Assembly: GCF_000224145.3 (NCBI RefSeq)
Contig: NW_004190371.2
Coordinates: forward strand, 62,001-126,000
Reading direction: 5' to 3'
DNA: 64,000 bases
DNA from: Ciona intestinalis
Lineage: Eukaryota > Chordata > Ascidiacea > Phlebobranchia > Cionidae
Each line of letters starts with the position of its first letter. The stretch's first letter is position 1. The notes under the pieces are model-generated. The model saw nothing but the letters and a program-made list of their open reading frames with translations. It made no database searches and was not told where the DNA came from. Positions 1-22,374 of this stretch are shown in pieces. The position numbers and the translations under genes were made by a program.

Positions 1-191
1 GACTTACACCTAATTACAAGGCTTCACACCTTCGCACGCGACATAATTATAGAACCTCGAATGCAGTGTGGACCATATACACACGACCCACCCAACGCCC
101 CCTCAATTCGGCCAAAAATTAATTTGAAAAACAAACAGCTGAAATTAAAAACTGACATCGCCGAATCACGAAGTCAATTATTTTATTTGCT

Positions 192-3100
192 TTATGGTGT
201 TACAGAGCCAGTTCTCACGCGAAATACCTCAACCGTGTTGGCTTTCGTCATCATGCGTTCAGTACGTCGCATTCGTTCCGTTTCCACCTCCTTTGATATT
301 ATCTGCTTGATGGCGTAAGGGAGCTGCTTCTTAGCGCCCTCCTGCGGTTCCAGATAATGACAAACTTCCGCTACGTTCCTTTTTAACAAATAAGAATAGG
401 CTTCAGGTATATATGGTAATGTGAGGTAAGATGGATACCAATATCACTTGATATCCCATATTTCCTAGCTTACATGTTCTTGGGCCAACCTTTTAATGAC
501 AATTGCTTCTATACCCAACGGTTACTTCACAAAAGATGTGTCGTAATTTTTAGCCATACAGAAAAAAAACAATCATCCACAAAGTAACATACACGGTAAC
601 TCATAATTTAGCAGGAGGTGTATGAACACCAATGATATAAAGACTGTCAATCCCCCCACCATGCATGGATAAAATAAGTTACATTTATTCATCCACTTAC
701 GGTTCAAGAACATAGTTATATTGACCATCCTCGTTACGTTCTTGTATAAAAGTAAGGTTGTATGCGAGTAATGAACGAACCAAGTCTTGGAGTTGTAACT
801 TTTCGTTAGCGCTGTACAACTGCATGTTTATCTGGAAGAAAAAAAAAATTATTTTCTGCACGCATATACCAACATATTAGTGATATACTGATATTTTGGC
901 ATTAAACAGTAATTTCTAAGTGTCGGGCTCAGTAGTTACGCGCTTGCATTGTAACTGAAAGACACTAGGTTCAATGCTCGGTGCTGCTACTTCTGTAGGT
1001 GTATGTGACCTTGGGCAAGATACTTAACAGACATTGCTCCAACCCAGTGGTCACTAATATGAGGCTCTTTCTGGACCTATGCTGTGTCACACTGTAGGAC
1101 CTCACTCCAATAGTTTAGAATAGAAGGGATTGCTCTAACCCAGTGGCCACCCATGGGGGGTTTATACTGATGTTCTATTCTATAGCCTTGAAGCCATTGT
1201 TTTTGGTATTTAGGCCAGAGTTGGTTATTATTTTCTACAAAATTATACACAGTGTATAGAAAACTTGTTTACAAAATTTACCCCCAAAATAGTTTTTTAA
1301 AACTCAGGACCAAACTTACTGGGCGAAAACTTGGCATCATGATAGCCAGCAGGTGGGGTAAGAGATCAAGCACGGAGGTCACATGGGTTGTAAAACATCT
1401 GGTGGGTGGCGCCATATCAATGAACATGCTATCCAGTAAGTTCTCACTTTTTTGTAACTTTTTACGATTCTAAAAATAAGAAAGTTCGAATATAAAAATT
1501 GGCCTATATGGTTTACCGGGAATACTGACATAAACAAAAGGTGAAAACAGTGCCCAACAAGATTCAGAAGTACTGGTTCTGTGGCTAAGTGCTGCCGCCA
1601 TTGTGGGCAAGTGTGTTCTTTAGCAAGAAGCTTAACAGTAATTTCTTCAATCCAGTGGTCACAAATAGCTAGTCAAATAATGTATGGAATAGAACATCAC
1701 CATTCCAAACATTTTGATAGCTTACAATTTTTGATTCCAAACATCTTTTGATTCCAAACATTTTTTTAATTTGAAGCAATTTTGGATTTTTTTATAATTT
1801 TTGATTCATAACAATTTTTGATTTTAATTATTATTTATTCCTAACAGTTTTTGATTCCAAACAGTTTTTGTTTCTTTCATTTTGTTTATTTTAAACAATT
1901 TTTATTCCAAATAATTTGTTTGCATCTGCATCTCACCTCTTGCTCTGTTTGCGGGAATTGTATTCTTGGAGGAGCGATGCAAGCGAAGAGTAGATGGAAG
2001 AAGACGAAGAGGTACGGAGTATATCTCATGAGGACCCACTCCTGGATGGAGGAGATGTGGAGGTTGATCTGATCCTGGAGGAGAAGCCACTCGTAAGCTT
2101 TGTTGATCGCAAGGATCCCGGAATCCTTGAACTTCATGAGGAGGAAGTTGTCGAATACTCCCTGTGGATGGGAGGGTCAAACTAGATTTTGTAAACTTTT
2201 AAAAATTTAACTAAACAAAAAAATAGTTTTTTAAGAAAAGCTAGGAGAGAGTTATATATGTTACAGAAGAAGGTTTTTTTTAAGTAAAAATCGTTTTTAT
2301 TTTATTAGTAAAGAAAAAATATTTGATTAAGCTATAGAAACTACACAATAAAGAAACAACCAAGAGGCTCCAGCATGGCATCTTAATTAAGATGAAATTT
2401 AAAAAAAAAATTTAGGTTTAACCCGAATTTCGTGGGATGCCCAGTAATATTATACACAATCAAAAAACTTTTTATTTGGAAACAAAATTTAACAAGCTGT
2501 TACATGAACTCAGGCCTGAGAAAGACTACATAATGCCTGTTCTTCATAACTTCTGCCACTATTGTGTGTCTTTGGCAAACACTGAACAGCAAAAAAAACA
2601 AACTTGCACTAAGTCAAAAAATGTGGTAACTTGTTAGTGGGCACAAGGTGTATAAAACGTAACACTTTTAAAACTATTTCTTTCGAAGCACCTGCAAAGT
2701 TTTCTCATATTCTCCACATGAAGATACAATGTTTAAAATATGGTAAAAACGTGAAGAATATTGAGAAACTTTTTGTCCTTCCAACATTCGTTGTTGCACG
2801 GTCTGACTGTCTTGATCAATTTTTCTAAAAATAAAGTTAGTGAAACGTTTGTTGCATAAGCAAAAAATAAGTTTCAATTTTGAAAACAAAAGTACGGTAG
2901 ATTTTTTTTAAACAAAGTTAGAGAAACGACTTATTTCATTAGCAAAAAATAAGTTTAATTAAAAACAAAAAATATTAGTAAGGAAAAATTTATTATTATA
3001 TGTTTCATTCATATTTAAAGCTGTAATTACGGAACTTAAACCAAAAGCAAAGTAATAACCAATATTTATCCAGTATAATGCTTATTGTGTTAGAGGAATG

Positions 3101-6100
3101 GAGCTTTGTAGGTTACAGGTTACAAAAAAATCAGAAAATATAAATTCAATTGACAAACCTTTGGTTTTTAGGCAGTTGAAATATTTCGTTCCAAACATAA
3201 AATATTGATTTATGTTGATCTTTTTGCCCAATGTCAAGACTTTTTATCGTTTCTAGTTTAAGCCTGTTAATTTAAATGGTTGGTAAAGTTTTATTTAAAA
3301 ATAAAAAATAACCACATTCTATTTCTGTATCTTGAATACCGGTATTCACAAAAAGACATCTCGTGTGTGGAGTTTATTAAGCGGTGTTTAAGTGTAAACT
3401 ACATATTATATATGACCAGAATGTATTTTTTATATAAACCAGAATGTATTCTCTTACGCCCTTTTTCTTGATAACGTTATTACCGTTTATTTCAGAATTA
3501 TATACAGAGTTAAACTTGTATCCTCCTAAATAGATAAACATTAAAACTTTGTTGCCCCAATCTATATAAAGCAACTAACTTGTTCTTTCCAGTTGATTGA
3601 ACGAACTGAAGCGTATTAATACAAGTTCGAATGTCGTTTCCTGATTTATCGCACAGAGCAAGTAGACTTGTGAGGTCACAATCCATCTGTTGTACTCTGC
3701 ACATCTGGAAGAATACGAGTTTAAATATAGGATTTTTTAAATCAGTTGATATTGCCAGGAAGATATTTGTCACTCTTAATATCAACCCTTTTTATATTGT
3801 TTAGTTCATCACAGTGTGAAAGTATGGAGTCCCATAAATTTTAACGAAATGGAACATCTTTAATTAAAAATAAGTAACGAAAGAATAAAACTAAACATGG
3901 TTTTTCATTAGACAGTATATTTATGTGCTGTCGGTGTTATTGAAAAAAAACAACAACAATTATAAACACATTCATAGAAATATACCAACAGCATTCCGAA
4001 ACACAAACAGACTTATAAATTTTAAACATAAATTTTATATACATATACAATTTTTTTTACGAAATAAATTTCCAAACATAATTATTATTTAACTAACCTG
4101 ACTTAGTCTTGATGCTAACATAGCAGATGTAGTTGGTGGAAATTGTAAAATATAACTTTGTTGTCTCAGTTGTCGTAATGCTGGTACATACCTTGTATAC
4201 AAATGTATTTGAATGTGAGGATGAGTGATTGGGACATATGTTTAGTTTAAAATTTTGTTTAAAGTCACTAAGTCTGTGTGTTTGTTACAATTTGTAGGCA
4301 TTAATATAGAAATGTATGTTACAATAAATAAATTTAAGTTATGATAATTATTAAAATAAAAAAAGTATAATTAAAAATACAAGAATATTTTTTACAAGAA
4401 AAATACAAAGGAATATTTTTTACAAGAAAAATACAAAAATGTCCTAAACAATTTTTTGCCACAAAAAAGTTTAAAATTTTTTCTATTTGGGTGAGGTTCT
4501 ACAGGAAGACATACTTGCTGTTTTTGGGGGTAATGAAATAAACTGTCCTAAATCCCAGGACCTCACCAATATAGAACAGAATAGCACACCAGGAAACTTG
4601 CAACTTAGGTCAGAATTGGCCCAAATGTTGTAAACCACTTACAAGTCATTACAGATGCATATGATTGGGCGTAGAAGAAAACCACTTGATTTCTTTTTGT
4701 TCGTTTTCTTTTTTTCAGTTAATTTTCCTTTGTTGAAAGCATTCAGCAGAACATTGATTGCTGCCTGGTTTTTACATAAAATATATTTAACCTTTGGCAA
4801 GTATTAGTTACACACAAGAATAAGAATTATACAACAAAAATAAAATACAAAGATTTGTATAGAAACAGAAACAGTTACTAAGCAAGCCTAAAAAACTGTG
4901 GTCAGGCACTAGGCAGGGTATATTAACTGTTCTAAGCACAATGCAGTAAATTTTGAACCTGCTAGAGTATACACCCTAAATACAAAAATAACAAAATGTC
5001 TGATATAAGCAAAACAGTTATTAAAATGATGTCAATGTTAACTTTACTAAAGGAAGCTTTAGCTCCAGGTTTCCGAAATTTCAAAGGCTGCTAAATAGCG
5101 GTGCAAAAAATTTTAAATTTTGTTTGATAAGGAAAAAAGTTTGTTTGGTTTTACACACGCTAATAAATGGAAAAAATTTAAATTAGGCTTTTACAACTAC
5201 AGATGGGTTTCAAGACCCAAAATTTCTAGATCCAACTTTATATGACCATACACTGCATATAAATACACCATTATCACCTGTGGTGCTCCATCTATTTCAT
5301 CGATGATCAAACAATTAGGTCGTTGGTCGGAACCAAGGACGGATTTCATTTGAGTCGTTTGTTCAAGTTTTTGTTTGAAAGTTTCAGCACTTCGATCGTC
5401 ACTGTGTGAAATGGTGGTTTATTGTGGTGTGAAAAAATTTAAAAAAAAGTATATAAAACTAAAAATTTTAAAATATGTATTCACTATAGCAAAGAGACAA
5501 AGAGTGATACCAATATATAATTTTTTAAAGATCTTTCTTTACCACAACATAGGACGGTAAATAAAATGAAAAGGTGTCCCATCTTTCCCCACCCTTCTAT
5601 ATATAAAGATATACAATAAACATATAAATTTACCTTGCATTCATCTCCACCACATGATAACCAGCATGTTTAGCAATAATATGAGCAAGTGTGGTTTTTC
5701 CCAAGCCAGGAGGGCCGCATAATAAAGCTGTTTTTAACTTGGGACGGTGGGAAGTGTCCAACTCCTAATCAAATGACTTGTTTACAAATTTTGATACTGT
5801 ATTTAATATTGTCCAAAGTTTATACCTTTAAAATAGGTTTTACCTTGCTGTTATGTATCTATATAGAAAATCATGACGCAATACATATGCATAAGCCACA
5901 ATAATAAACAAGGTTTATGTTTAACAGCTATAAATGTGACTGTATTTTAATATCACCAAAGATTTTACTCCGAATTAAAATATGATAAATGAATAAAACT
6001 AAATGATTTAGCCCTTAGCGTAACTGGTTATGCACTGGTAAATAATAATAACACACAATATAATATAAAAATAAAAAAACTTCTTAAACTTCTTGTTTAA

Positions 6101-9100
6101 TGAAACTTAACATAAATGAAAATTAAAGTAATCTAAGTCACCTCATCTAATTCATTTGTTTCTTTCTTTTTAAATTTATTAAATTTTTCATATTTTTCAT
6201 TCTTCGGGTGTTTTTCCTCTGCAGGTTTCTTGGGATGAAACTCTCGACCAAAAACAACTTTATCCCAAAGTTTCAACCAACGTAGCAATGAACGATTAAC
6301 TCCCTGTTTGTTAAGTGGACAAAAAACTAAATCAGAAAACATACTTTTACTGATACAAACACGTATTTAAACTTTTTTAAGGTAGAAAATCAGTTCCTAG
6401 GAAATATATTTGGAAAAAAATAGTATATATAACAGTAACAGATATAAAACGCCCTTTCACACACACTATCGGATATATTACATATCCTAGATCATGCCTG
6501 CTCTCGAGTTATAACACAATTGTCAAATATTAGAATGTACACAATAGTAAAATACACAGTGTACAGCCAGTACAGATTTACCTTTAAAAAATAAATTTTC
6601 AAAATAATAACAACTTACACAGCTTGAAACACATAAGCACAAAGTAAAAAGAATACAATACTTTATAACACATTTTCCAATTTTTATAAATTCAATATTT
6701 TACCTCGTCACTCAACAGATGTGTGTATCGCGTCGGGGCAAATTTATTCACCCACAAACCATCCAAAGATTCCTCCCCGCTGTATATACCCTCGTCTTCA
6801 ACTGTCGAGGTTGATGAGTCAGCTAATATTTGATTAGTCAGCGAATTTGAAAACTGTAGCGATTGTGATCGAACTTCTTGAGTAATATGGTGAGATTGTG
6901 CGCGTGCATCGTGCTGGAACTGTTTAAGAAGTATTTTAATTCACTGTAACAACAATTTTAAACTGTACTGGAAGGGTTTGAAGAGCTTATTTAACGATTT
7001 TTCATTAAATGGGCGATTTTGACTTTTTAAAACAACTAAAACTTTTTGCCGAATAAGTATTTTTGATACCAATGTGGTTTCTGCCGAATATTTCTGGTGA
7101 TTTGGTAAAATCTGAAATTCTTGGCATATCAAAACGTCTTTGTCGATTGTAAAATGCAACATAAATAGTTTAGATTATAAAACTAGCCTAAAGCACAAAA
7201 TATATATTTAAAAACAAGGAGGGTTTGTGGCCGTGGAGACCAACTGGCTGCCCTACTGGCTGTGATGATGCGTGCGAGGCGAACCTAATGAACTGTAGCA
7301 GTAAAGCATGTTTTATTTCTCTACCTTCTCGTAGATTTTCTGTCGTAACTCAGCCATGGTGTATGGAAGAAGTTGTGTCGATCGTGTGGTTGTCATTAAG
7401 TCTCTTGTGCTGGTTACCTAGAATTAATGTCTTTAAATTGGACTTTGTAGGTAGGCACAAGGTGTATGAAATATAACTTACAAGTTATAACGACTGTCAT
7501 TGCCCTGTGGTAAACAAGATATATTCACTCATTCATAATATTATAATGCTGCTTTTCCAAGTACTTATAATGTTAGTATTTTTGTAACATAGTGTAACAG
7601 ATACCAACTTAATACTTTAACGGTGCTAAACAGAGACAAATTATGACAAGTTGGTATGAGTAACACTCTTAACAAAATAAATATCCAAATCAACAATCTC
7701 TATGTTTAAAATTAAAATTTAAAAAAAAATTACTAGAAAACAAGGATTTGTAGTAACAACTCAAAAATATCTTTGGTAATGTAAATCAAACCTGTGTTTG
7801 TGGTCTTAATCTCATGTAAACTCGATTTCCATCTGAAGAAGTAGCGGATATGAAGTCACTATGTATGGGTGGATGAATGAGGATATTCGTTAGTTGGATG
7901 TTTCGGTGGCTACCTGATTCAGTATCCGCTTCTGAGGAAAGGAAAAACATTTGGTTAGTGGAAGAAAACGTTGTGGTTCAGTGAGTTTGCATCAAAACGA
8001 AAAGATTCAGGGTTTGACAATGACTGATACTGATAGGCATAGGCGTGTTTTCCGTGGGAAAGACACGTAGGAGACTGTTGATCCAACCCAGTGGTTGCCA
8101 AATGGGTTTTGAATTCTGGGTGTCTTAATAACGGGCTAACTGTGGTCTAAAGCTAATGTCTTATGCTATGTGGTACCACGCTGTGAGAACTTCGCCTGCG
8201 TAGAATAGAAAGAATAGAAATATATTTATTTTATGTGGGAGTCATTGATGTACAGAGCAATTTACCAATTTGTTAAAACTAAAAATAACCTATGGCTATA
8301 CTAACTTAGGAAATATCGCAGACAAGACTTTTAATAATAATAGTAAACCCAAATCATGTTTATTTTTACAAAGCAGACAGTAGTGTAACAAACAAAAAAA
8401 TAAAATTAAAGTTTATAAATTACATGTACTTAAAATTTGAATTTTTAGAAGATAAAAATACACAGAAACACTTTATTAACCATTTGATAAAAAACACGAT
8501 GTTATTCTACCTTCATCAAGAAATTGTTTAGCTTCGTATTTGCTTTGTTTATATCTTTGTATCTTCTCGATCATCTCTGGGGTGGCAAGACATTTCTTCC
8601 TTCGAATTTCCTCCTGTCTGTTTCAAACAACAAGAAAAAAATCAATAAAACAAGTATATATATATATATATATATATAATTTTACACTACACTGCTAAAG
8701 TGCTAATTTTTATACCTTTTTAACCATTTTAGTGGTATATCATTTATTAGGCTATTCTTTTTAACAAAACTGATTTTTCAATTTCGTACTACCTAAAAGT
8801 GTCTTTAAGCAATTATAACAAAAATAATAATATTATTATTAATAGAACTAAATTTCCAGTGGCCCTGCTTCAGATTTAGTAGAGACCAATAGAGAAAGCA
8901 AGTGAATACCATTCCAACCTTTAAACTGTGTAGCATAAACAACATATATAAAGTGTAAGGGTAAAAAAAAAATATATTCATTTTGTTACGTTTTTAGATA
9001 CATTTTTTTGCTGCTAATTCGTACACTGTATAATGTAGAAACAACAAACAAGTATTACAATAAAATATTAAAAATATAAGATTTGATCGATTCAATTGAA

Positions 9101-10387
9101 CATTAAAACACCCTACCTTTCTTTTTCTTTATCCCTATCTTCATCCAATGTAGTTGGCATACTTGGTTTTTTAAGATTTTTATGTCTGTGTTCATTGGGT
9201 TCAATTCGAGGTCGTTTTCGCTCCTGATCTGCATAACAAAAACATGGCTTGGTTGTTTAAGTAATAAGTTACCATTGTGTTTTAGTCTAATTTTATATCA
9301 TATGTAGTTATATTAATACAGTGGTAAGAGCTGCCTCTAACCCAGTGGTTGCAGGTTTAAGGCTCGTTACTGCTACCATGATGTGCGCATAAGTCTTTGG
9401 GCAAGACACTTAACAGTAATTGCTCCAACCCGGTGGGCACTAATGGGTTGTCCAAATTATCAGTCACACATAAAAAATAAAATTTAACAGCCACTAAGTA
9501 ACATACTTGGTAACTCGTAAGCTGGCTTGAGGTGTATAAACAGAACATCCATGTTATAACAACGGTTGTTTTCCGGCCAGGCAAAGATAAAATAGGTTAC
9601 ATTACATTTATTTATTCATAATATCGTTAAAATTACATCAACTTACAAATAGGAAAGTTTTCTTTTTCGTCAATAACAAGATCATTTTCAAAATCAAGTT
9701 CTTCACTCTCCATATCTTTCTCATTCTCACCAGGAGAGAATAATTGTTTCCTCTTTGACGAAAGTTTTTTATTTACTTGAATATCTGGGAGTGTATCAGT
9801 AGCTGTTGATTCTTCCGTAGGAATAATTTTCTCATTATCTATACCAAAATATGAAGTAATATTTGTCACTGTCACATATTTTTCTTGTTGAAAGGGCAAC
9901 ATCACTTGTTGTAACACGGGTGTCTTATTTCATACACCTCAGGCTGGCTTATGCGTTATGTGCATGAATATTAATTTAATTACGCCCAGCGCTATGGCTC
10001 ATTGATAACATGCTTGCACCATAACTGGAGGATATCTGGTTCAATGCTTAATGCTGGTATCATTGATGGTGTATGTTTCCTTGAGCAAAACAGCTAGCAG
10101 ACATTGCTCTAACAGTCTAACCCAGTAGTCGATAATGAATAGGTGTAATTTAAAGATAATGGCCGAACTCTGGCGCACATTTCACTATCTCAGGCCCCAT
10201 GGCATGCCATATTCTCTGTACTGTCACATCCACAAAAAAGTAATGACTTTAATACTATATATACGCAAAAATAAAATTTGTTACCTGTTGGTTGTTGAAA
10301 GCCATCTACCAACTCCAGCTCATCAGCGTATGCTGATTCAAAAAAATCATTTTCATCAAATCCAGCATCATAAACATTAAAGTCCAT
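192..10387 (-). CDS. CHTF18: CTF18/CHTF18, clamp-loader large subunit (3' end off window)
   Basis: Large subunit of the CTF18-RFC clamp loader, which loads PCNA at forks and supports sister-chromatid cohesion in the nucleus. Exons read on the minus strand with matching phases: 10387-10285, 9868-9647, 9228-9117, 8617-8511, 7931-7792, 6919-6704, 6303-6142, 5764-5634, 5401-5278, 4764-4643, 4191-4098, 3704-3580, 3263-3159, 2824-2692, 2161-1937, 1469-1320, 831-701 and 378 to about 228 or 192. The start MDFNVYDAGFDENDF resembles the acidic N-terminus of the family. Walker A GPPGLGKT is at about residues 371-378 and Walker B LIIDEID at 429-435. RPIICICND and DIRTCINTLQF are further family blocks. 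Reading through the last exon gives a stop at 192 and 862 aa, against about 975 in human. A donor GAG/GTATTT at 228 would instead continue left of the window, which is more likely because the Ctf8-Dcc1-binding C-terminus is absent here. Identity is certain; the 3' end is not. Confidence 0.93.
481..690 (+). repeat. tRNA-derived SINE, 5'-truncated
   Basis: Matches the body and tail of the window's SINE: CAAAGTAACATACACGGTAA, GGAGGTGTATGAACA, and the tail GGATAAAATAAGTTACATTT. Lies in the last visible intron of CTF18. Confidence 0.6.
925..1185 (+). repeat. tRNA-derived SINE, 5' part
   Basis: Head with B-box-like GGTTCAATGCTC followed by the family segment CCTTGGGCAAGATACTTAAC and CTCCAACCCAGTGG. 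Truncated before the tail. Confidence 0.6.
1565..1675 (+). repeat. tRNA-derived SINE fragment
   Basis: Diverged segment of the same SINE: GAAGCTTAACAGTAATTTCT then CAATCCAGTGGTCAC. Confidence 0.45.
5551..5602. mobile_element. MITE fragment
   Basis: Right end of the window's common palindromic MITE (AAAAGGTGTCCCATCTTTCC then CCACCCTTCTATA) in a CTF18 intron. Confidence 0.6.
7450..7545 (+). repeat. tRNA-derived SINE, 3' fragment
   Basis: Tail end only: GGCACAAGGTGTATGAAATA, TATAACGACTGTCATTGCCC and a degenerate ATTCACTCATTCAT end. Confidence 0.45.
8654..8679. repeat. (TA)n microsatellite
   Basis: Thirteen TA units in a CTF18 intron. Confidence 0.85.
9317..9620 (+). repeat. tRNA-derived SINE, near full length
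   Basis: Head with GCAGGTTTAAGGCTCG (B-box-like), GGGCAAGACACTTAACAGTA, CTCCAACCCGGTGGGCAC, GTCCAAATTATCAGTCACAC, GCTTGAGGTGTATAAACA and tail CCGGCCAGGCAAAGATAAAA. With 55857-56113 this is the best family example. Confidence 0.75.
9985..10135 (+). repeat. tRNA-derived SINE, 5' part
   Basis: Head with GGTTCAATGCTTAATGC and CCTTGAGCAAAACAGCTAGC; ends before the tail, just upstream of CTF18 exon 1 in transcription order of the intron. Confidence 0.55.
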
Positions 10388-11037
10388 GTTTTGTTGACAC
10401 GCGTTTTATGGTTTATAAAACGTCCGGTTGATAATTTTTATTTCGTGTAAACTCTGTTCTTGTAGAGATAGATTTCGCGCCAATCGTCGTCTTTCCATAA
10501 AAATCTTATGTTTTAAATTCTCAAATAAATACGATGTTTAATTAATCGTTTCAATACACTACAAAGTACAACTTTTTAATATTTATACACAGTATTGATT
10601 GAACTATTTTTTATTCATATAAAGCATAATAATGCTTTTGCTGAAATTTACATTATGCTTTTGTTAAAAATAGTTTAGTTTGGCAACACTGGTCGCCACG
10701 GAGCTTAGCGAAGCTAAAATTTGTTTTACTGTAATTTGTAAACAACATCAGGTTTCGATATTTGTGAATTTAAGCCTTTAAAATAACTAAAATTGTTTTT
10801 AAAATAAATTCCCTTTAAAATACAAATTAAAAATACGTAAATATATGGCTATAGTCGCATTTTTTACCTGTTAACATTTACAAGAATATATCTAATTTCT
10901 AAACCTGTCTAAATAGTTTTATCAAGTTTAAAATGCTAGCATAACTTATAGCAGTATTTTGCAGTTTGTTTTTATAATTTTTGTTGTGCTAACCCTCCAA
11001 TTTTACCCCACATCCCACTGACACATTCCCATTGACC
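10388..11037. other. Divergent promoter interval between CTF18 and RSPH10B
   Basis: 650 bp separate the two start codons, which point away from each other. Apart from the E2F/CCAAT pair next to CTF18 it is AT-rich. I saw no open exon or repeat copy in it. A GGCAAC half-site near 10682 is the only trace of an RFX X-box on the ciliary-gene side. Confidence 0.6.
10473..10484. promoter_or_regulatory. E2F-like site overlapping a CCAAT box, CTF18 promoter
   Basis: TTTCGCGCC (10473-10481) matches the E2F consensus TTTSSCGC and runs directly into CCAAT (10480-10484). It lies 86 bp upstream of the CTF18 start codon. E2F control of S-phase genes is established in animals; its use here is an inference from one motif. 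Confidence 0.45.
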
Positions 11038-20446
<9,409 letters not shown>

Positions 20447-20567
20447 CTGACTGTGCTTTATGTCTGTATTATTTATAAGTGTGTTTTTATATTTCGAAGC
20501 TGTGTCAGTTGTAGTTATGATCGTAAAGTTGTATCTTGAAATGCCTGCATTGCACTTGTTGTTGCGA

Positions 20568-20573
20568 AATAAA
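20568..20573 (+). terminator. Polyadenylation signal of RSPH10B
   Basis: AATAAA lies 122 bp after the RSPH10B stop. It is the first canonical signal downstream on this strand. Confidence 0.6.
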
Positions 20574-21549
20574 GATTTATTCATGTTCTCATTGTGTTTA
20601 TTGTTCTTTTTACACGATGCAATGATAGTTGTACATTACTGTATATTACATGTATGTAGCACTCGCACAAATTTAAAGAAAAGACTTCAATCTAAAAAGA
20701 CTATTTTGGTATAATAATTCAAACAGCTTTATTTGAATTAAATGCAGTTTGATTGGGTAATAAGATTAATTTTACTCCTTTTGTGCAATGGCATTTACGT
20801 CAAAGTACAGCTTGCATTTATTAGCCTGGTTTTTAAATGAAATAAAAATGAACAATGCAATATTTATATTTAAACAGATTTTCAACAGCTACTGTTCCAA
20901 AGGTGTTTATGCTGAAAATCGATATTGAATTTAAATATGCTTAAGAATGACATATTAAAAATCTTAACGGAATAAACAGTCCCATGTTACTAGTTTACTT
21001 AAACAAAATACAAGTAACTGAAGAAGGCTTTTTTTACACTGTACTTAAACATAGTACATTTGTATGCTTTAGTACTTCTATAACATGAGATATATCAAGA
21101 TTTCTATTTAAAGAATGATCAATTGCACATATAACACGACAAAGTGCTGGTTTAACCGGTTAAGTCAATCTCAAGTATTAGTAACTGTCAGAAATTGCTT
21201 CACAAGTTATAACTATAAATCTAATGTTCTGTAAAGTGAGGAAATAAGAAAAAAAAACGGCAAAAATGATCAAAAGAAACAGTACTGTACTGAGTAGGAA
21301 ACAAATCTAACATTCTTTAGAAACAATTATAACCAATTTGGATACAACTTTTCCGTTTCAGAATACACACTTTGACAAATTGTTAGTTTTAATAAAAAAA
21401 TAAAAAAATTATTGTGGTGTTAACTGAAACTGGCCCCTGTAAATGACTACTATTGGCGGTACTACAACATAAACATGCTGTTATTATATTCTCAAATTCG
21501 ATGAGAAATGACAAAAGTCAATTAGTTTAGCACTTTTTCGGAAGAAGCT
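20574..21549. other. Convergent 3' interval between RSPH10B and PIP4P
   Basis: The two genes end towards each other here. The stretch is AT-rich, with a minus-strand AATAAA (read as TTTATT near 20731) that could end the PIP4P transcript. I see no coding exon or repeat copy. Confidence 0.5.
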
Positions 21550-22374
21550 TTATGTGTAACGTAATTGCGATGGTCTTTCCAAATTACTGACTCTCATTCT
21601 TAAAAAGTAAATTGTGATAATAACCTCAACAAAGGAAATGAAATAAAGCAATCCCCACAAACCGTATTTGAGTACAACACCAAACTGTTGGTGGTATGTT
21701 ACAATGTTAACAATTATAGCTATGCACAATGATATTAAACTAAGGATTCCAAAGCACTGAATTCTCTGCCGTCGATATTTGTTTCCAACCGAAGACGTTT
21801 TCTTGCATTGGGGACATTTTGCTCTTGTGCTAGATGGCCGGGTCCAATAGAATGGGTATAAACAGTGAGCACAGATGACGCGTCTACTTAAATTGCTTAC
21901 TTCATCTGAAACAGGGTTTGGCACAACAGGTTTGAGGCTTATTACACGTTTGCAATCTGACCTCGGACATACGATTCTCTGTGAGCTAATTTTGCAAATA
22001 AGTAAACAGTTACATGGACAGCGAACATACTTCTTCTGTGCAGGCGGTGGTCGAATTGGTGTGGCTTCTCCACAAGCATAACATTTAATAACATGAAGGT
22101 GTAGCTTCCCTTCAACGTGTAGCAATGTCTGACACACCCTGCAGTTTATGACTGCCATTTGCATAACAGGAGATGTTTCATCAGAGGGCACGGATACAAT
22201 GTTAGGGGCTGTGAAACTATATGGGGGTGGCTGCTCCGTCAAATCACCAGCAGCTTTTGCATAAGAAGGGGGGTTTACTGACGTGGATGCCCCTCCATTA
22301 CTGACATTGTTTTGTGTAGAAAGCAGGCTTTCTGTTTCATCATTTTGTTCCAGCATATTCACAGTGGTGGTCAC
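21550..22374 (-). CDS. PIP4P: PIP4P/TMEM55 lysosomal membrane protein, single exon
   Basis: 274 aa, similar in length to vertebrate TMEM55A/B (type 1/2 PtdIns-4,5-P2 4-phosphatases; TMEM55B also recruits JIP4 to move lysosomes). An acidic dileucine-like motif ETESLL (residues 13-18) and a PPxY-like PPPYS stretch precede a cysteine-rich core with paired CxxC motifs. The proposed catalytic CX5R is CKISSQR at residues 127-133, followed by CPRSDCKR. Two hydrophobic segments sit at about 206-228 and 233-258, as in the family. The coding region is uninterrupted. The fish or mammalian paralogue it corresponds to cannot be decided from sequence reading alone. Confidence 0.92.
   Translation of the reverse strand: MTTTVNMLEQNDETESLLSTQNNVSNGGASTSVNPPSYAKAAGDLTEQPPPYSFTAPNIVSVPSDETSPVMQMAVINCRVCQTLLHVEGKLHLHVIKCYACGEATPIRPPPAQKKYVRCPCNCLLICKISSQRIVCPRSDCKRVISLKPVVPNPVSDEVSNLSRRVICAHCLYPFYWTRPSSTRAKCPQCKKTSSVGNKYRRQRIQCFGILSLISLCIAIIVNIVTYHQQFGVVLKYGLWGLLYFISFVEVIITIYFLRMRVSNLERPSQLRYT

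Noticed and set aside
10670-10700. X-box (RFX) site for RSPH10B
   Set aside because: Only a GGCAAC half-site; the other half does not fit the RYYNYY pattern at allowed spacing.
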